Source: Streptomyces longisporoflavus
GTDB taxonomy: Bacteria > Actinomycetota > Actinomycetes > Streptomycetales > Streptomycetaceae
Assembly: GCF_014649775.1 (NCBI RefSeq)
Contig: NZ_BMTR01000001.1
Coordinates: 434,001-498,000 of the forward strand
DNA: 64,000 nt
Direction: 5' to 3'
The notes under the pieces were generated by a model. The model searched no databases, was not told the DNA's origin, and saw only the letters and a program-made list of their open reading frames with translations. The translations under genes and the position numbers were made by a program. Positions 17,639-27,034 of the stretch are shown here, one piece after another. Each line of letters starts with the position of its first letter. Within the stretch, counting starts at the first letter, position 1.

Positions 17639-18754
17639 TCAGCGCACGCTGCTGCGGCCGACGACCGTGCCCGCCCGGTCGATGCAGATGACGTCCACGG
17701 CGACCGGCGCGCCCCGCAGGACCGACAGCGCCTCGTCGCGTGCCGCCACGGCCACCAGGTCGCCGAGCGGGACGCCGCGCGCCTGGCACAACTGCAGTGC
17801 GGCCAGGCCGGTGTTGGCGACTTCCACCTCTGCCGCCAGGGCTTCGTCCGCGCCGCCCCGGCGGGCGAGCGAGGCCAGGAAGGGCTTGTCGACCCGGGAG
17901 CGGGCCGAGTGCAGGTCGAGGTGTCCGGCGGCGAGCTTGGAGAGCTTGGCGAATCCGCCGCACACCGTGAGTCGGTCCACGGGGTGCCGGCGCACGTACT
18001 TGAGCACCGCGCCCGCGAAGTCCCCCATGTCCAGGAGGGCGATCTCCGGAAGGCCGTACTCGGTCACCACCGTCTTCTCCGAGGTCGAGCCCGTGCAGCC
18101 GGCCACGTGCGTGTGCCCGGCGGCGCGCGCCACGTCCACCCCGCGGCGGATCGAGTCGATCCACGCCGAGCAGGAGTAGGGCACCACGATGCCGGTCGTG
18201 CCCAGGATCGACAGGCCGCCAAGGATGCCCAGGCGGGGGTTCCAGGTGGAGCGCGCGATCTCCTCGCCGTGGTCGACGGAAACGGTGATCTCGACGTCTC
18301 CCGTGCCCCCGTGCTCCGCGGCGACCCGCGCGATGTGCTCGCGGATCATCTGGCGCGGCACGGGATTGATCGCGGGCTCGCCGACGTCGAGCGGCAGACC
18401 TGGCAGGGTGACCGTGCCCACGCCGGGCCCTGCCTTGAAGACCACCCCTGCCCCCGGCGACAGGTGCCGCGCGGTGACCCGTACGAGCGCGCCGTGCGTC
18501 ACGTCGGGGTCATCGCCCGCGTCCTTGACCACTCCCGCGGTCGCCTGCCCTTCGACCAGTTCCTCCACCGCCAGGGCGAAGGCCGGAGTCTGGCCCTTGG
18601 GCAGGGTGATGGTCACCGGGTCGGGAAAGTCGCCGCTGAGCAGGGCCGTGTAGGCGGCCGTCGCCGCCGCCGTCGCGCAGGCACCGGTCGTCCAGCCGGG
18701 CCGCAGGCCGGTGTGCTTGAGTTGGGCGCTGCGCCCGCCTTTCGCCTCACTCAT
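17639..18754 (-). CDS. cbiD: Cobalt-precorrin-5B (C1)-methyltransferase, CbiD
   Basis: A 371-residue enzyme that methylates C1 of the ring. The hallmark GLRPGWTTGACATAAATAAY lies near residue 18, and TGSTSEKTVVTEYGLPE and VCGGFAKLSKLAAGHLDLH follow. CbiD belongs to the anaerobic pathway, yet it sits here with the oxygen-dependent cobG and no cobF is present. The ATG at 18752-18754 is only two bases from the divergent cobK start, so each promoter must lie within the other gene. No strong ribosome site is visible. Confidence 0.93.
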   Translation of the reverse strand: MSEAKGGRSAQLKHTGLRPGWTTGACATAAATAAYTALLSGDFPDPVTITLPKGQTPAFALAVEELVEGQATAGVVKDAGDDPDVTHGALVRVTARHLSPGAGVVFKAGPGVGTVTLPGLPLDVGEPAINPVPRQMIREHIARVAAEHGGTGDVEITVSVDHGEEIARSTWNPRLGILGGLSILGTTGIVVPYSCSAWIDSIRRGVDVARAAGHTHVAGCTGSTSEKTVVTEYGLPEIALLDMGDFAGAVLKYVRRHPVDRLTVCGGFAKLSKLAAGHLDLHSARSRVDKPFLASLARRGGADEALAAEVEVANTGLAALQLCQARGVPLGDLVAVAARDEALSVLRGAPVAVDVICIDRAGTVVGRSSVR

Positions 18755-18756
18755 GG

Positions 18757-19542
18757 ATGGATCCGATGCACGTTCTGATACTGGGCGGGACCACGGAGGC
18801 CCGTCGCCTCGCCGGGACACTGGTGGCGGAGCTGCCCGCCGGAGCGCGGGTGACCAGCTCCCTCGCCGGACGGGTGGCAAGCCCGAAGCTGCCGCCGGGC
18901 GAGGTGCGCGTGGGCGGCTTCGGCGGAGCCGACGGGCTTGCCGCATGGCTGCGGACGCACCGGGTGAGCGCGCTCATCGATGCCACCCATCCTTTCGCCG
19001 AGACGGTCAGTTTCAACGCGGCCGCTGCCGCCGCTGCCGCCCATGTTCCCCTGCTCGCGCTGCGCCGGCCCGGCTGGGTGCCGGCCGAGGGCGACACCTG
19101 GCACCCGGTCGGCTCCCTGGCCGAGGCGGCCGAGGTGCTGCCCGGGCTCGGGCAGCGGGTGTTTCTCACCACCGGGCGCATGGGCCTTGCCGCCTTCGCC
19201 GGTCTGGACCGGCTGTGGTTCCTGATGCGGTCGGTGGATGCCCCGGACGCACCGCACCCTCCGCAGATGGAGGTACTGCTCGACCGGGGCCCGTTCACCC
19301 TGGAGGGGGAGCGCGAGCTGATCCGCCGCCATCGCATCGACGTCGTCGTCACGAAGGACAGCGGCGGCGCCGCCACCGCCCCCAAGCTGGCGGCCGCCCG
19401 CGAGGCGGGCATCCCCGTGGTCGTGGTGCGCCGACCGCCGGTGCCCGGGGGCGTGAGCGTGGCCGGCACCCCGCAGGAGGCCGTGGCCTGGCTGCGCGCG
19501 CAGGGCGGCAGCCAGTCCTGGCGAAAAGAACCGGAACCCTAG
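18757..19542 (+). CDS. cobK: Precorrin-6A reductase, CobK
   Basis: A 261-residue NADPH-dependent reductase that converts precorrin-6A to precorrin-6B. Motifs: VLILGGTTEARRLAG at the N-terminus, IDATHPFAETVSFNA near residue 75, TTGRMGLAAF and VVTKDSGGAATAPKL. Two ATGs are possible, 18757 and 18766; the second has GGATGGA upstream. It is convergent with cobIJ, whose stop shares CTAG at 19539-19542. Confidence 0.93.
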   Translation: MDPMHVLILGGTTEARRLAGTLVAELPAGARVTSSLAGRVASPKLPPGEVRVGGFGGADGLAAWLRTHRVSALIDATHPFAETVSFNAAAAAAAAHVPLLALRRPGWVPAEGDTWHPVGSLAEAAEVLPGLGQRVFLTTGRMGLAAFAGLDRLWFLMRSVDAPDAPHPPQMEVLLDRGPFTLEGERELIRRHRIDVVVTKDSGGAATAPKLAAAREAGIPVVVVRRPPVPGGVSVAGTPQEAVAWLRAQGGSQSWRKEPEP

Positions 19543-21086
19543 CCCCGCGGAGTGCCCTCGGCGGGTTCCTCGGGGTAGCGGCGGGGCGTCCACACGATCT
19601 GCTGTCCGTCGCCGCGCTGCTCCCAGCGGGTCTGCGAGGACCCGACGAGCAGGATCGTGCGCATGTCCACCTCGGCCGGATCGAGATCGGCGAGCCGCAC
19701 GGTGCGCACGCTCTCGTCCGGTCCGCCGACATCACGGCCGAGCACCACGGGGGTGTCCGGCGAGCGGTGTTCGAGCAGCAGGTCCCGGGCCTTGCCGACC
19801 TGCCAGGTCCGGCTGCGCGAGCCGGGGTTGTACAGCGCGAGCACCAGGTCGGCCGAGGCCGCCGCCCGCAGCCGCTCAGCGATGACCTCCCAGGGCTTGA
19901 GCCGGTCGGAGAGCGAGATCGTGGCGTAGTCGTGGCCCAGCGGAGCACCCGCGCGGGCGGCTGCCGCGTTGGCCGCCGTCACTCCCGGAAGCACCCGCAC
20001 CGGCAGGTCCGCGTACTGCTTCTGCGTGGCCGCCTCAAGGACGGCCGTCGCCATGGCGAAGACGCCGGGATCGCCGCCGGAGACCACGGCCACGCGCCGG
20101 CCGCGCCGGGCGAGGTCCAGGGCGAACTCGGCGCGCTCGGACTCGACCTTGTTGTCGGAGCCGTGGCGCACCTGCCCCGGACGGACCGGCACCCGCTCCA
20201 GATAGGTGGTGTAGCCGACCACGTCGTCCGCGGCGGCGAGCACCCCGCGGGTCTCGGGCGTGAGCCACAGCGGCCCGGCGGGTCCGGTGCCGACCACCGC
20301 CACCTCGCCGGAGTCCGGGCCGCGCTCGGGCCGGGGCGCGTCGATCCTGCTGGGCAGGACCGCGACCGCGAAGTACGGCACGGAGCCGGCGTCGACCGCG
20401 GCAAGATCGTCGACGCGCTCACCGGCCATCGTGGCGCGCTCGACGTAGTGCGCCTCGGGCAGCCGCCCGGACGTCTCGAAGGCGCGGCGCACGGCGGGGA
20501 ACGTACGGCCCAGCTTCATCACGACCGCGGCGTCGGTGGCGGCAAGCCGGGCGGTCAGCTCCTCCTCGGGCAGGGTGCCGGGCAGGATGGTGAGGACTTC
20601 CTCGCCCTCGGCCAGCGGAGTGCCGAGCCGGGCTGCCGCCGCGCTGACGGAGGTCACACCGGGGATCACCTCGGTGGGATAGCGGTCGGCGAGCCGCTTG
20701 TGCATGTGCATGTACGAGCCGTAGAAGAGCGGGTCGCCCTCGGCGAGGACGGCGACCGTGCGCCCGGCGTCCAGGTGCACCGCCAGGCGGGCCGCGGCCT
20801 CGGCGTAGAAGTCCTCCATCGCGCCCCGGTAGCCGCCGGGGTGGTCGGTGGTCTCCGTCGTGACGGGGTAGACCAACGCTTCCTCGATGTGGTCGGCGCG
20901 CAGGTGCTTGGCCGCGATGGACCGCGCGATCGACCGTCCGTGCCGGGCGCTGTGATAGGCGACGACATCGGCCTCGGCGATGACCTCCACCGCCCGCAGG
21001 GTCATCAGGGACGGGTCGCCGGGGCCGAGGCCCACGCCGTACAGGCGGCCGGTGTTGTGCTCGCTCACGTGCTCGCTCACGCTCAT
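19539..21086 (-). CDS. cobIJ: Fused precorrin-2 C20- and precorrin-3B C17-methyltransferase, CobIJ
   Basis: A 515-residue fusion carrying two tetrapyrrole methylase domains. The CobI half (about residues 12-255) begins [21 protein letters not shown] and includes [19 protein letters not shown]. The CobJ half (about 265-500) begins [23 protein letters not shown] sequence and includes [19 protein letters not shown] and [13 protein letters not shown]. It makes precorrin-3A and later performs ring contraction with C17 methylation. The ATG at 21084-21086 overlaps the cobH stop (ATGA). The fusion is common in actinomycetes. The operon order cobG-cobH-cobIJ groups enzymes acting on consecutive intermediates. 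Confidence 0.93.
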   Translation of the reverse strand: MSVSEHVSEHNTGRLYGVGLGPGDPSLMTLRAVEVIAEADVVAYHSARHGRSIARSIAAKHLRADHIEEALVYPVTTETTDHPGGYRGAMEDFYAEAAARLAVHLDAGRTVAVLAEGDPLFYGSYMHMHKRLADRYPTEVIPGVTSVSAAAARLGTPLAEGEEVLTILPGTLPEEELTARLAATDAAVVMKLGRTFPAVRRAFETSGRLPEAHYVERATMAGERVDDLAAVDAGSVPYFAVAVLPSRIDAPRPERGPDSGEVAVVGTGPAGPLWLTPETRGVLAAADDVVGYTTYLERVPVRPGQVRHGSDNKVESERAEFALDLARRGRRVAVVSGGDPGVFAMATAVLEAATQKQYADLPVRVLPGVTAANAAAARAGAPLGHDYATISLSDRLKPWEVIAERLRAAASADLVLALYNPGSRSRTWQVGKARDLLLEHRSPDTPVVLGRDVGGPDESVRTVRLADLDPAEVDMRTILLVGSSQTRWEQRGDGQQIVWTPRRYPEEPAEGTPRG

Positions 21087-21766
21087 TCTTCCTCGCTGGC
21101 GATCGCGTTGAGTGCGGCGGCCGCGATGGCGCTGCCGCCCCGACGGCCCCGCACGATCATGTGTTCCAGGCCGGACGGGTGCGCGGCCAGGGCGTCCTTG
21201 GACTCCATGGCGCCGACGAAGCCGACGGGCACCCCGATGACGGCGGCGGGGCGCGGGGCGCCCTCCTCGATCATCTCGAGCAGCCGGAACAGGGCGGTGG
21301 GCGCATTGCCGACGGCTATGACCGCGCCCTCCATCCGATCGCGCCACAGTTCCAGGGCGGCGGCGCTGCGGGTGGTGCCGAGCTTGGCCGCCAGGTCGGG
21401 CACCGCCGGGTCGGACAGGGTGCACACCACGTCGTTGTCCGCGGGCAGCCGCTTGCGCGTGACGCCGCTCGCGACCATGGCCACGTCGCACAGGATGGGG
21501 GCGCCGGCGCGCAGGGCCTCGCGGGCCCTGGCCACCACGTCCGGGGTGAAAGCGAGGTCGCGTACGAGGTCGACCATGCCGCAGGCGTGGATCATGCGGA
21601 CCGCGACCTGGCTCACGTCGGCGGGCAGACCCGCGAGATCCGCCTCCGCGCGGATCGTGGCGAAGGACTGGCGGTAGATCGCCGGTCCGTCCTTCTCGTA
21701 CTGATGCACAGTGCGTTCGCTCTCTTGATAGGGCATGGAACAGTCAGGTGTCGCGAGGTCGTTCAT
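21083..21766 (-). CDS. cobH: Precorrin-8X methylmutase, CobH
   Basis: A 227-residue isomerase that moves the C11 methyl group to C12, giving hydrogenobyrinate. The catalytic histidine is His60 in [18 protein letters not shown], followed by [18 protein letters not shown] and [17 protein letters not shown]. The ATG at 21764-21766 lies six bases after the cobG stop; a second ATG at 21736 also fits. It overlaps cobIJ at its end. Second gene of the leftward cobG-cobH-cobIJ unit. Confidence 0.94.
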   Translation of the reverse strand: MNDLATPDCSMPYQESERTVHQYEKDGPAIYRQSFATIRAEADLAGLPADVSQVAVRMIHACGMVDLVRDLAFTPDVVARAREALRAGAPILCDVAMVASGVTRKRLPADNDVVCTLSDPAVPDLAAKLGTTRSAAALELWRDRMEGAVIAVGNAPTALFRLLEMIEEGAPRPAAVIGVPVGFVGAMESKDALAAHPSGLEHMIVRGRRGGSAIAAAALNAIASEEE

Positions 21767-21772
21767 GTCGTG

Positions 21773-23080
21773 TCAGCCGCGGGCCGCGGCCACGGCGGCG
21801 GCGAGCGCGCCCGGGTTGCCGGGGACGGTCGCCGGGGTGTCTCGTTTCTCGCCGTGTACGCGGCTGATCTCGTACCCCTCGGGGGTGGCGACGACGTCGA
21901 TCCACTCTCCGTGGGGATGTCCGCACCGGCGTGCGCACCCCGACCAGTAGACGGGCAGCGCTCCCACGGGGCCAAGAGCGGCGGTCGCCGTGGCGCGTAC
22001 GTCGTCCAGGGACTTGGCGCAGCCGGGCCGGCCGATGCAGGCACCCACGCCGGTCCAGGGGGAGTCGGGTCCGGTGCTGAGCCCTGCGGCCTTCAGGTCC
22101 TCCAGGAGTTCCACGGCCTTGGGCCGCTCGACTCCGGGCAGGACGACGCCGCGCCAGGGGGTCAGGCGCAGTTCGCCGTTGCCGTGGTGGCGTGCGGTGT
22201 CCGTCAGTGTCTGCCACTGGGCTGCGCTGACGCGTCCCAGGGGCAGGCCCAGGGAGAGCGCGGCCGTCTCGTGCGGGCCGGAGACGACGCCGAGGGCGGG
22301 TCCGCCCGCGTCCCGGGGGAGCGGGGCGGTCACGGGGGCGGGGTCGAACCCGGCTTGCCGCAACCGGTGTACGACCGTGTCGAACAGGCGGCCGGTGCCG
22401 CCGGGCAGCTCCGACACGCGCCAGGCACCCGTGCCGGCGGCCTGGTCCAGGAACGTCTCGGCGGCGGCGAGGGCGGCTTGCGGTGCCTGCGCGGCACGTA
22501 CGACTACGGCGTCCTGCCCCTGGCCGATCCGCAGCAGTGCCGCGTCGCCGCCCCGCGCCGTCAGGGTCACGTCCCCGCCCAGAGCCCCCACGTCGCCGCG
22601 GCCGTCGTCGAGGGCGAACAGGAACCGGCCGGACAAATCGGCGGCCTGGTCGCTGGTGCAGATCAGTTCGTCCAGGGCCGACAGCCACGGGCGGATGTCG
22701 TGTTCTCCGCGGCCGTCGAGTCCCGAGAGCGGGGAAGCCACCACGTTGCGCGCACGCTCGTGGCGTTCGGAGGGCAACAGGCCCGCACCGCCGAGCACAT
22801 GAGCCAGTTCGCTCCCGCACCGCTCACCCAGACCGCGCAACTGCACATTGCCGCGCGATGTGAGATGCAACTCGTCATCTCCAAGGCGCCGGGCCAGCTC
22901 GCGCAGCACTTCGGCCTGCTCCGCGGACAGCAGGCCGCCCGGAATACGGACACGCGCCAGGGCCCCGTCGTCCGCCCGGTGCAGCCGAAGCGTGCCGGGG
23001 CAGGCGTCACCACGGCTGCGGGCAGACTCGTCTCCCGGCAGCGCAGGTGAGGGGACCGATGGGGGCATGGCGGCGAGCAT
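21773..23080 (-). CDS. cobG: Precorrin-3B synthase, CobG (oxygen-dependent)
   Basis: A 435-residue sulfite/nitrite-reductase-like protein that hydroxylates precorrin-3A with O2 to give precorrin-3B. The ferredoxin-like repeats contain LARRLGDDELHLTSRGNVQ and LTPWRGVVLPGVE. The [4Fe-4S] ligands are Cys348 and Cys354 (CIGRPGC) and Cys382 and Cys386 (CARRC). Its presence marks the aerobic route. ATG at 23080 or 23068. Start of the leftward operon; its promoter must lie in the roughly 60 nt before the riboswitch of cobN, on the opposite strand. Confidence 0.93.
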   Translation of the reverse strand: MLAAMPPSVPSPALPGDESARSRGDACPGTLRLHRADDGALARVRIPGGLLSAEQAEVLRELARRLGDDELHLTSRGNVQLRGLGERCGSELAHVLGGAGLLPSERHERARNVVASPLSGLDGRGEHDIRPWLSALDELICTSDQAADLSGRFLFALDDGRGDVGALGGDVTLTARGGDAALLRIGQGQDAVVVRAAQAPQAALAAAETFLDQAAGTGAWRVSELPGGTGRLFDTVVHRLRQAGFDPAPVTAPLPRDAGGPALGVVSGPHETAALSLGLPLGRVSAAQWQTLTDTARHHGNGELRLTPWRGVVLPGVERPKAVELLEDLKAAGLSTGPDSPWTGVGACIGRPGCAKSLDDVRATATAALGPVGALPVYWSGCARRCGHPHGEWIDVVATPEGYEISRVHGEKRDTPATVPGNPGALAAAVAAARG

Positions 23081-23139
23081 ACCGACCGATCGCAGCAGGT
23101 CCGCCTGCCCCCCGTCAGTTGATCGGCCCTTAGTATTCC

Positions 23140-23301
23140 TAGCGACGGGCCGACCGGCCCGTCGTCGCCACAGACGGCGACAAGGGGAGGAAGCCCGGTG
23201 CGATTCCGGCGCGGTCCCGCCACTGTGAGCCCGGCCCTGGTGCCGGGTGAGTCAGGAACTCCCTTCCCCGAGCTCTCGTCCGCTCGAGCAGGGGAGACGC
23301 C
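23140..23301 (+). promoter_or_regulatory. Cobalamin riboswitch upstream of cobN
   Basis: The core consensus is clear: AAGCCCGGTGCGATTCCGGC (23189-23208), CCCGCCACTGTGA (23216-23228) and GAGTCAGGAACTC (about 23248-23262). Possible -10 TAGTAT (23131-23136) puts transcription start near the P1 stem (ACGGGC...GCCCGT). After the aptamer, CTTCCCC pairs with GGGGAG near 23266-23301 and forms an expression-platform hairpin. High adenosylcobalamin would shut off cobN. Positions of the ends are estimated. Confidence 0.9.
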
Positions 23302-23349
23302 ATCGACACCACCCGGGGCGTGGACACCCCGAGGAAGGCACGACGCCGC

Positions 23350-26300
23350 ATGATCCTGCTCCTGTCGACGTCCGACACCGACCTGCTCAGCGCCCGCGCC
23401 GCGAACGGCCCGGTCGCCTACCGCTACGCCAACCCCTCCCGCCTCGCACTCGAGGACCTTCCGCAGCTCCTGGACGGCGCCGATCTGGTCGTCGTGCGCC
23501 TTCTGGGCGGAGTGCGCGCCTGGCAGGACGGCCTCGACCAAGTCATCGCGACCGGCCGCCCCGTGGTCGTCCTCACCGGCGAACAGGCGCCCGACGCCCA
23601 GCTGATGGCCGCTTCGACCGTCCCCATCGGCCTCGCCGCCGAGGCCCACGCCTATCTGGCGCACGGCGGGCCCGACAACCTCGAGCAGCTGGCCCGGTTC
23701 CTCTCCGACACCGTGCTGCTCACCGGTCACGGCTTCGAACCGCCCGCCGCCGCGCCCTCGTGGGGCCCGCTGGAGCGCACCGCCCGTCAGGTCGAGGGGC
23801 CGACCGTGGCGGTGCTCTACTACCGCGCCCACCACATGAGCGGCAACACCGCCTTCATCGAGGCGCTGTGCCGCGCCATCGAGGACGCCGGTGCCCGCCC
23901 GCTGCCGCTGTACGTCGCCTCGCTGCGTACCCCCGAGGCCGAACTCATCGAGGAACTGCGCGCCGCCGACGCGATCGTGACCACGGTCCTCGCGGCGGGC
24001 GGCACCCGGCCCGCCGAGGCCTCGGCGGGCGGCGACGACGAGTCCTGGGACGCCGGTGCCCTCAGCGGCCTCGACGTGCCCATCCTCCAGGCGCTCTGCC
24101 TCACCAGTTCCCGCAGTGACTGGGAGGACAACGACGAGGGCGTCTCGCCGCTGGACGCCGCCAGCCAGATCGCGGTCCCCGAGTTCGACGGCCGTCTGAT
24201 CACGGTGCCGTTCTCGTTCAAGGAGATCGACGAGGACGGTCTGCCCGCGTACGTCGCCGATGACGAGCGCGCGGCCCGGGTCGCGGGCGTCGCCGTGCGG
24301 CACGCGCGACTGCGGCACATTCCGGCCGCCGACAAGCGCGTCGCGCTGGTCCTTTCCGCCTACCCGACCAAGCACTCGCGGATCGGCAACGCGGTCGGCC
24401 TCGCCACCCCGGCCAGCGCCGTGGCCCTGCTGCGCCGCCTCCAGGAGGAGGGCTACGACTTCGGCACCGAAGAGGTGCCCGGCCTGGTCTCCGGCGACGG
24501 CGACGAGCTGATCTACGCGCTGATCGAGGCGGGCGGCCACGACCAGGAGTGGCTCACCGAGGAGCAGCTGGCCCGCAACCCCGTCCGTATCCCGGCGGCC
24601 GACTACCGGCGCTGGTTCGCGACGCTGCCCGCCGAGCTGCGCGAGTCCGTCGAGGAGCACTGGGGGCCCGCCCCCGGCGAGATGTTCGTGGACCGGTCGC
24701 AGAACCCGGAGGGCGACATCGTCCTGGCGGCCCTGCGCCGCGGCAACCTGCTCATCCTCATCCAGCCGCCGCGCGGCTTCGGCGAGAACCCGATCGCGAT
24801 CTACCACGACCCCGATCTGCCGCCCTCGCACCACTACTTGGCCGCCTACCGATGGATCGCCGCATCCGCCGACGACAACGGCTTCGGCGCCGACGCGATG
24901 ATCCACCTCGGCAAGCACGGCAACCTCGAATGGCTGCCCGGCAAGAACGCGGGCCTGTCCGCGGCCTGCGGCCCCGACGCGGCCCTGGGCGATCTGCCCC
25001 TGATCTACCCGTTCCTGGTCAACGACCCGGGAGAGGGGACCCAGGCCAAGCGGCGCGTGCACGCCACCCTGGTCGACCACCTCGTACCGCCGATGGCCCG
25101 CGCCGACAGCTACGGCGACATCGCCCGCCTGGAACAACTCCTGGACGAACACGCCCAGATCGCCGCGATGGACCCGGCGAAGCTGCCCGCGATCCGCGCC
25201 CAGATCTGGACCCTGATCCAGGCCGCCAAGCTCGACCACGACCTGGGGCTCGAAGACCGCCCCGAGGACGAGGGCTTCGACGAGTTCATCATGCATCTCG
25301 ACGGCTGGCTCTGTGAGATCAAGGACGTCCAGATCCGCGACGGCCTGCACGTCCTGGGCGGCGCCCCGGCCGGCGCCGACCGCGTCAACCTGGTCCTCGC
25401 GATCCTGCGTGCCCGCCAGATCTGGGGCGGCACCGCGTCGCTGCCGGGCCTGCGCGAGGCGCTGGGCCTCGACGAGTCGGCGGCCACCCGCACGAGCGCC
25501 GACCGGGTCGAGGAGCAGGCCCGCGCCCTGGTCCAGGCGATGGAGGACGCGGACTGGGCCCCGGACGCCGTCGCCACGGTCGCGGCGGGCCACCCGCAGG
25601 CGGTCGCCGACATCCTCGACTTCGCCGTGCGCGAGGTCGTACCGCGCCTGGCCGCCACGACCGACGAGCTGGACCACACCGTGCACGCCCTGGAGGGCGG
25701 CTTCGTGCCCGCGGGCCCTTCGGGCTCCCCGCTGCGCGGCCTGGTCAACGTCCTGCCGACCGGCCGCAACTTCTACTCCGTAGACCCCAAGGCGGTGCCC
25801 TCGCGCCTCGCCTGGGAGACCGGTCAGGCCCTGGCCGACTCGCTCCTGGAGCGCTACCGCACCGACAACGGCGACTGGCCGACCTCGGTGGGCCTGTCCC
25901 TGTGGGGTACGAGTGCCATGCGCACCGCCGGTGACGACGTCGCCGAAGCCCTCGCCCTGCTCGGCATCCGCCCGGTCTGGGACGACGCATCGCGCCGTGT
26001 CACGGGCCTGGAGGCGATCCCCGCGGAGGAGCTCGGCCGCCCGCGCATCGACGTCACCCTGCGCATCAGCGGTTTCTTCCGCGACGCCTTCCCGCACACC
26101 ATCGGCCTCCTGGACGACGCGGTCCGCCTGGCCGCCTCGCTTGAGGAGCCGGACGAGGCGAACTACGTGCGCGCGCACGCGCAGGCCGACCTCGCGGAGC
26201 ACGGCGACGAACGCCGCGCCACCACCCGCATCTTCGGCTCCCGCCCCGGCACGTACGGCGCGGGCCTGCTCCAGCTCATCGACTCCCGCGACTGGCGCAC

Positions 26301-26946
26301 CGACGCCGACCTCGCCGAGGTCTACACGGTCTGGGGCGGCTACGCCTACGGCCGTGAGCTCGACGGGCGTCCGGCGCGCGAGGAGATGGAGAGCGCGTAC
26401 AAGCGCATCGAGGTCGCGGCGAAGAACACCGACACCCGTGAACACGACATCGCCGACTCGGACGACTACTTCCAGTACCACGGCGGCATGGTGGCCACGG
26501 TGCGCGCGCTGAAGGGCAGCGCGCCCGAGGCGTACATCGGCGACTCCACCCGTCCCGAGACGGTCCGCACCCGCACCCTGGTCGAGGAGACCTCCCGCGT
26601 CTTCCGCGCCCGCGTGGTCAACCCCAAGTGGATCGAGGCGATGCGCCGCCACGGTTACAAGGGCGCCTTCGAGCTCGCCGCCACGGTCGACTACCTCTTC
26701 GGGTACGACGCGACGACGGGCGTGGTCGCCGACTGGATGTACGACAAGCTCACCGAGACGTACGTCCTTGACCCGACCAACCGGGACTTCCTCAAGCAGG
26801 CCAACCCCTGGGCCCTGCACGGCATCGCCGAGCGCCTTCTGGAGGCCGAGTCCCGCGGCATGTGGGCCAAGCCCGACCCCGCGGTGCTCGAGGCCCTGCG
26901 TCAGGCCTACCTGGAGACGGAAGGTGACTTGGAGGGCAAGGACTGA
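23350..26946 (+). CDS. cobN: Cobaltochelatase subunit CobN
   Basis: A 1198-residue large subunit of the aerobic cobalt chelatase, which inserts Co2+ into hydrogenobyrinate diamide. Typical segments are AYPTKHSRIGNAVGLATPAS (about residue 335), IQPPRGFGENPIAIYHDPDL, DAMIHLGKHGNLEWLPGKN, VLPTGRNFYSVDPKAVPS and GAFELAATVDYLFGYDATT near the end. GAGGAAGG is 11 nt before the ATG at 23350; an in-frame GTG at 23320 is less likely. The partner ATPase/MIDAS subunits (CobS/T or ChlI/D type) are not in this window. It is controlled by the riboswitch and terminated by the 26968 hairpin. Confidence 0.95.
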   Translation: MILLLSTSDTDLLSARAANGPVAYRYANPSRLALEDLPQLLDGADLVVVRLLGGVRAWQDGLDQVIATGRPVVVLTGEQAPDAQLMAASTVPIGLAAEAHAYLAHGGPDNLEQLARFLSDTVLLTGHGFEPPAAAPSWGPLERTARQVEGPTVAVLYYRAHHMSGNTAFIEALCRAIEDAGARPLPLYVASLRTPEAELIEELRAADAIVTTVLAAGGTRPAEASAGGDDESWDAGALSGLDVPILQALCLTSSRSDWEDNDEGVSPLDAASQIAVPEFDGRLITVPFSFKEIDEDGLPAYVADDERAARVAGVAVRHARLRHIPAADKRVALVLSAYPTKHSRIGNAVGLATPASAVALLRRLQEEGYDFGTEEVPGLVSGDGDELIYALIEAGGHDQEWLTEEQLARNPVRIPAADYRRWFATLPAELRESVEEHWGPAPGEMFVDRSQNPEGDIVLAALRRGNLLILIQPPRGFGENPIAIYHDPDLPPSHHYLAAYRWIAASADDNGFGADAMIHLGKHGNLEWLPGKNAGLSAACGPDAALGDLPLIYPFLVNDPGEGTQAKRRVHATLVDHLVPPMARADSYGDIARLEQLLDEHAQIAAMDPAKLPAIRAQIWTLIQAAKLDHDLGLEDRPEDEGFDEFIMHLDGWLCEIKDVQIRDGLHVLGGAPAGADRVNLVLAILRARQIWGGTASLPGLREALGLDESAATRTSADRVEEQARALVQAMEDADWAPDAVATVAAGHPQAVADILDFAVREVVPRLAATTDELDHTVHALEGGFVPAGPSGSPLRGLVNVLPTGRNFYSVDPKAVPSRLAWETGQALADSLLERYRTDNGDWPTSVGLSLWGTSAMRTAGDDVAEALALLGIRPVWDDASRRVTGLEAIPAEELGRPRIDVTLRISGFFRDAFPHTIGLLDDAVRLAASLEEPDEANYVRAHAQADLAEHGDERRATTRIFGSRPGTYGAGLLQLIDSRDWRTDADLAEVYTVWGGYAYGRELDGRPAREEMESAYKRIEVAAKNTDTREHDIADSDDYFQYHGGMVATVRALKGSAPEAYIGDSTRPETVRTRTLVEETSRVFRARVVNPKWIEAMRRHGYKGAFELAATVDYLFGYDATTGVVADWMYDKLTETYVLDPTNRDFLKQANPWALHGIAERLLEAESRGMWAKPDPAVLEALRQAYLETEGDLEGKD

Positions 26947-26967
26947 GCGCCTGTCGTCGGCCTTCGT

Positions 26968-27015
26968 ATGAGGGGAGGGCCCCATCCCGCTGCCGGGGTG
27001 GGGCCCTCCCCTCAT
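26968..27015. terminator. Very strong bidirectional hairpin between cobN and the YceI gene
   Basis: Arms of 17 bases (26968-26984 and 26999-27015) match perfectly, and an inner CCCG/CGGG stem extends the helix. It lies between convergent genes and can stop transcription both ways. One of the most stable hairpins in the window. Confidence 0.85.
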
Positions 27016-27034
27016 GCGTGCGCCGGTGGGGGTG

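Noticed and set aside
22663..27015. A 1450-codon frame on the minus strand opposite cobN
   Set aside because: Antisense shadow of cobN caused by GC bias; the translation is repetitive VGDR-type and cobN on the other strand is certain.
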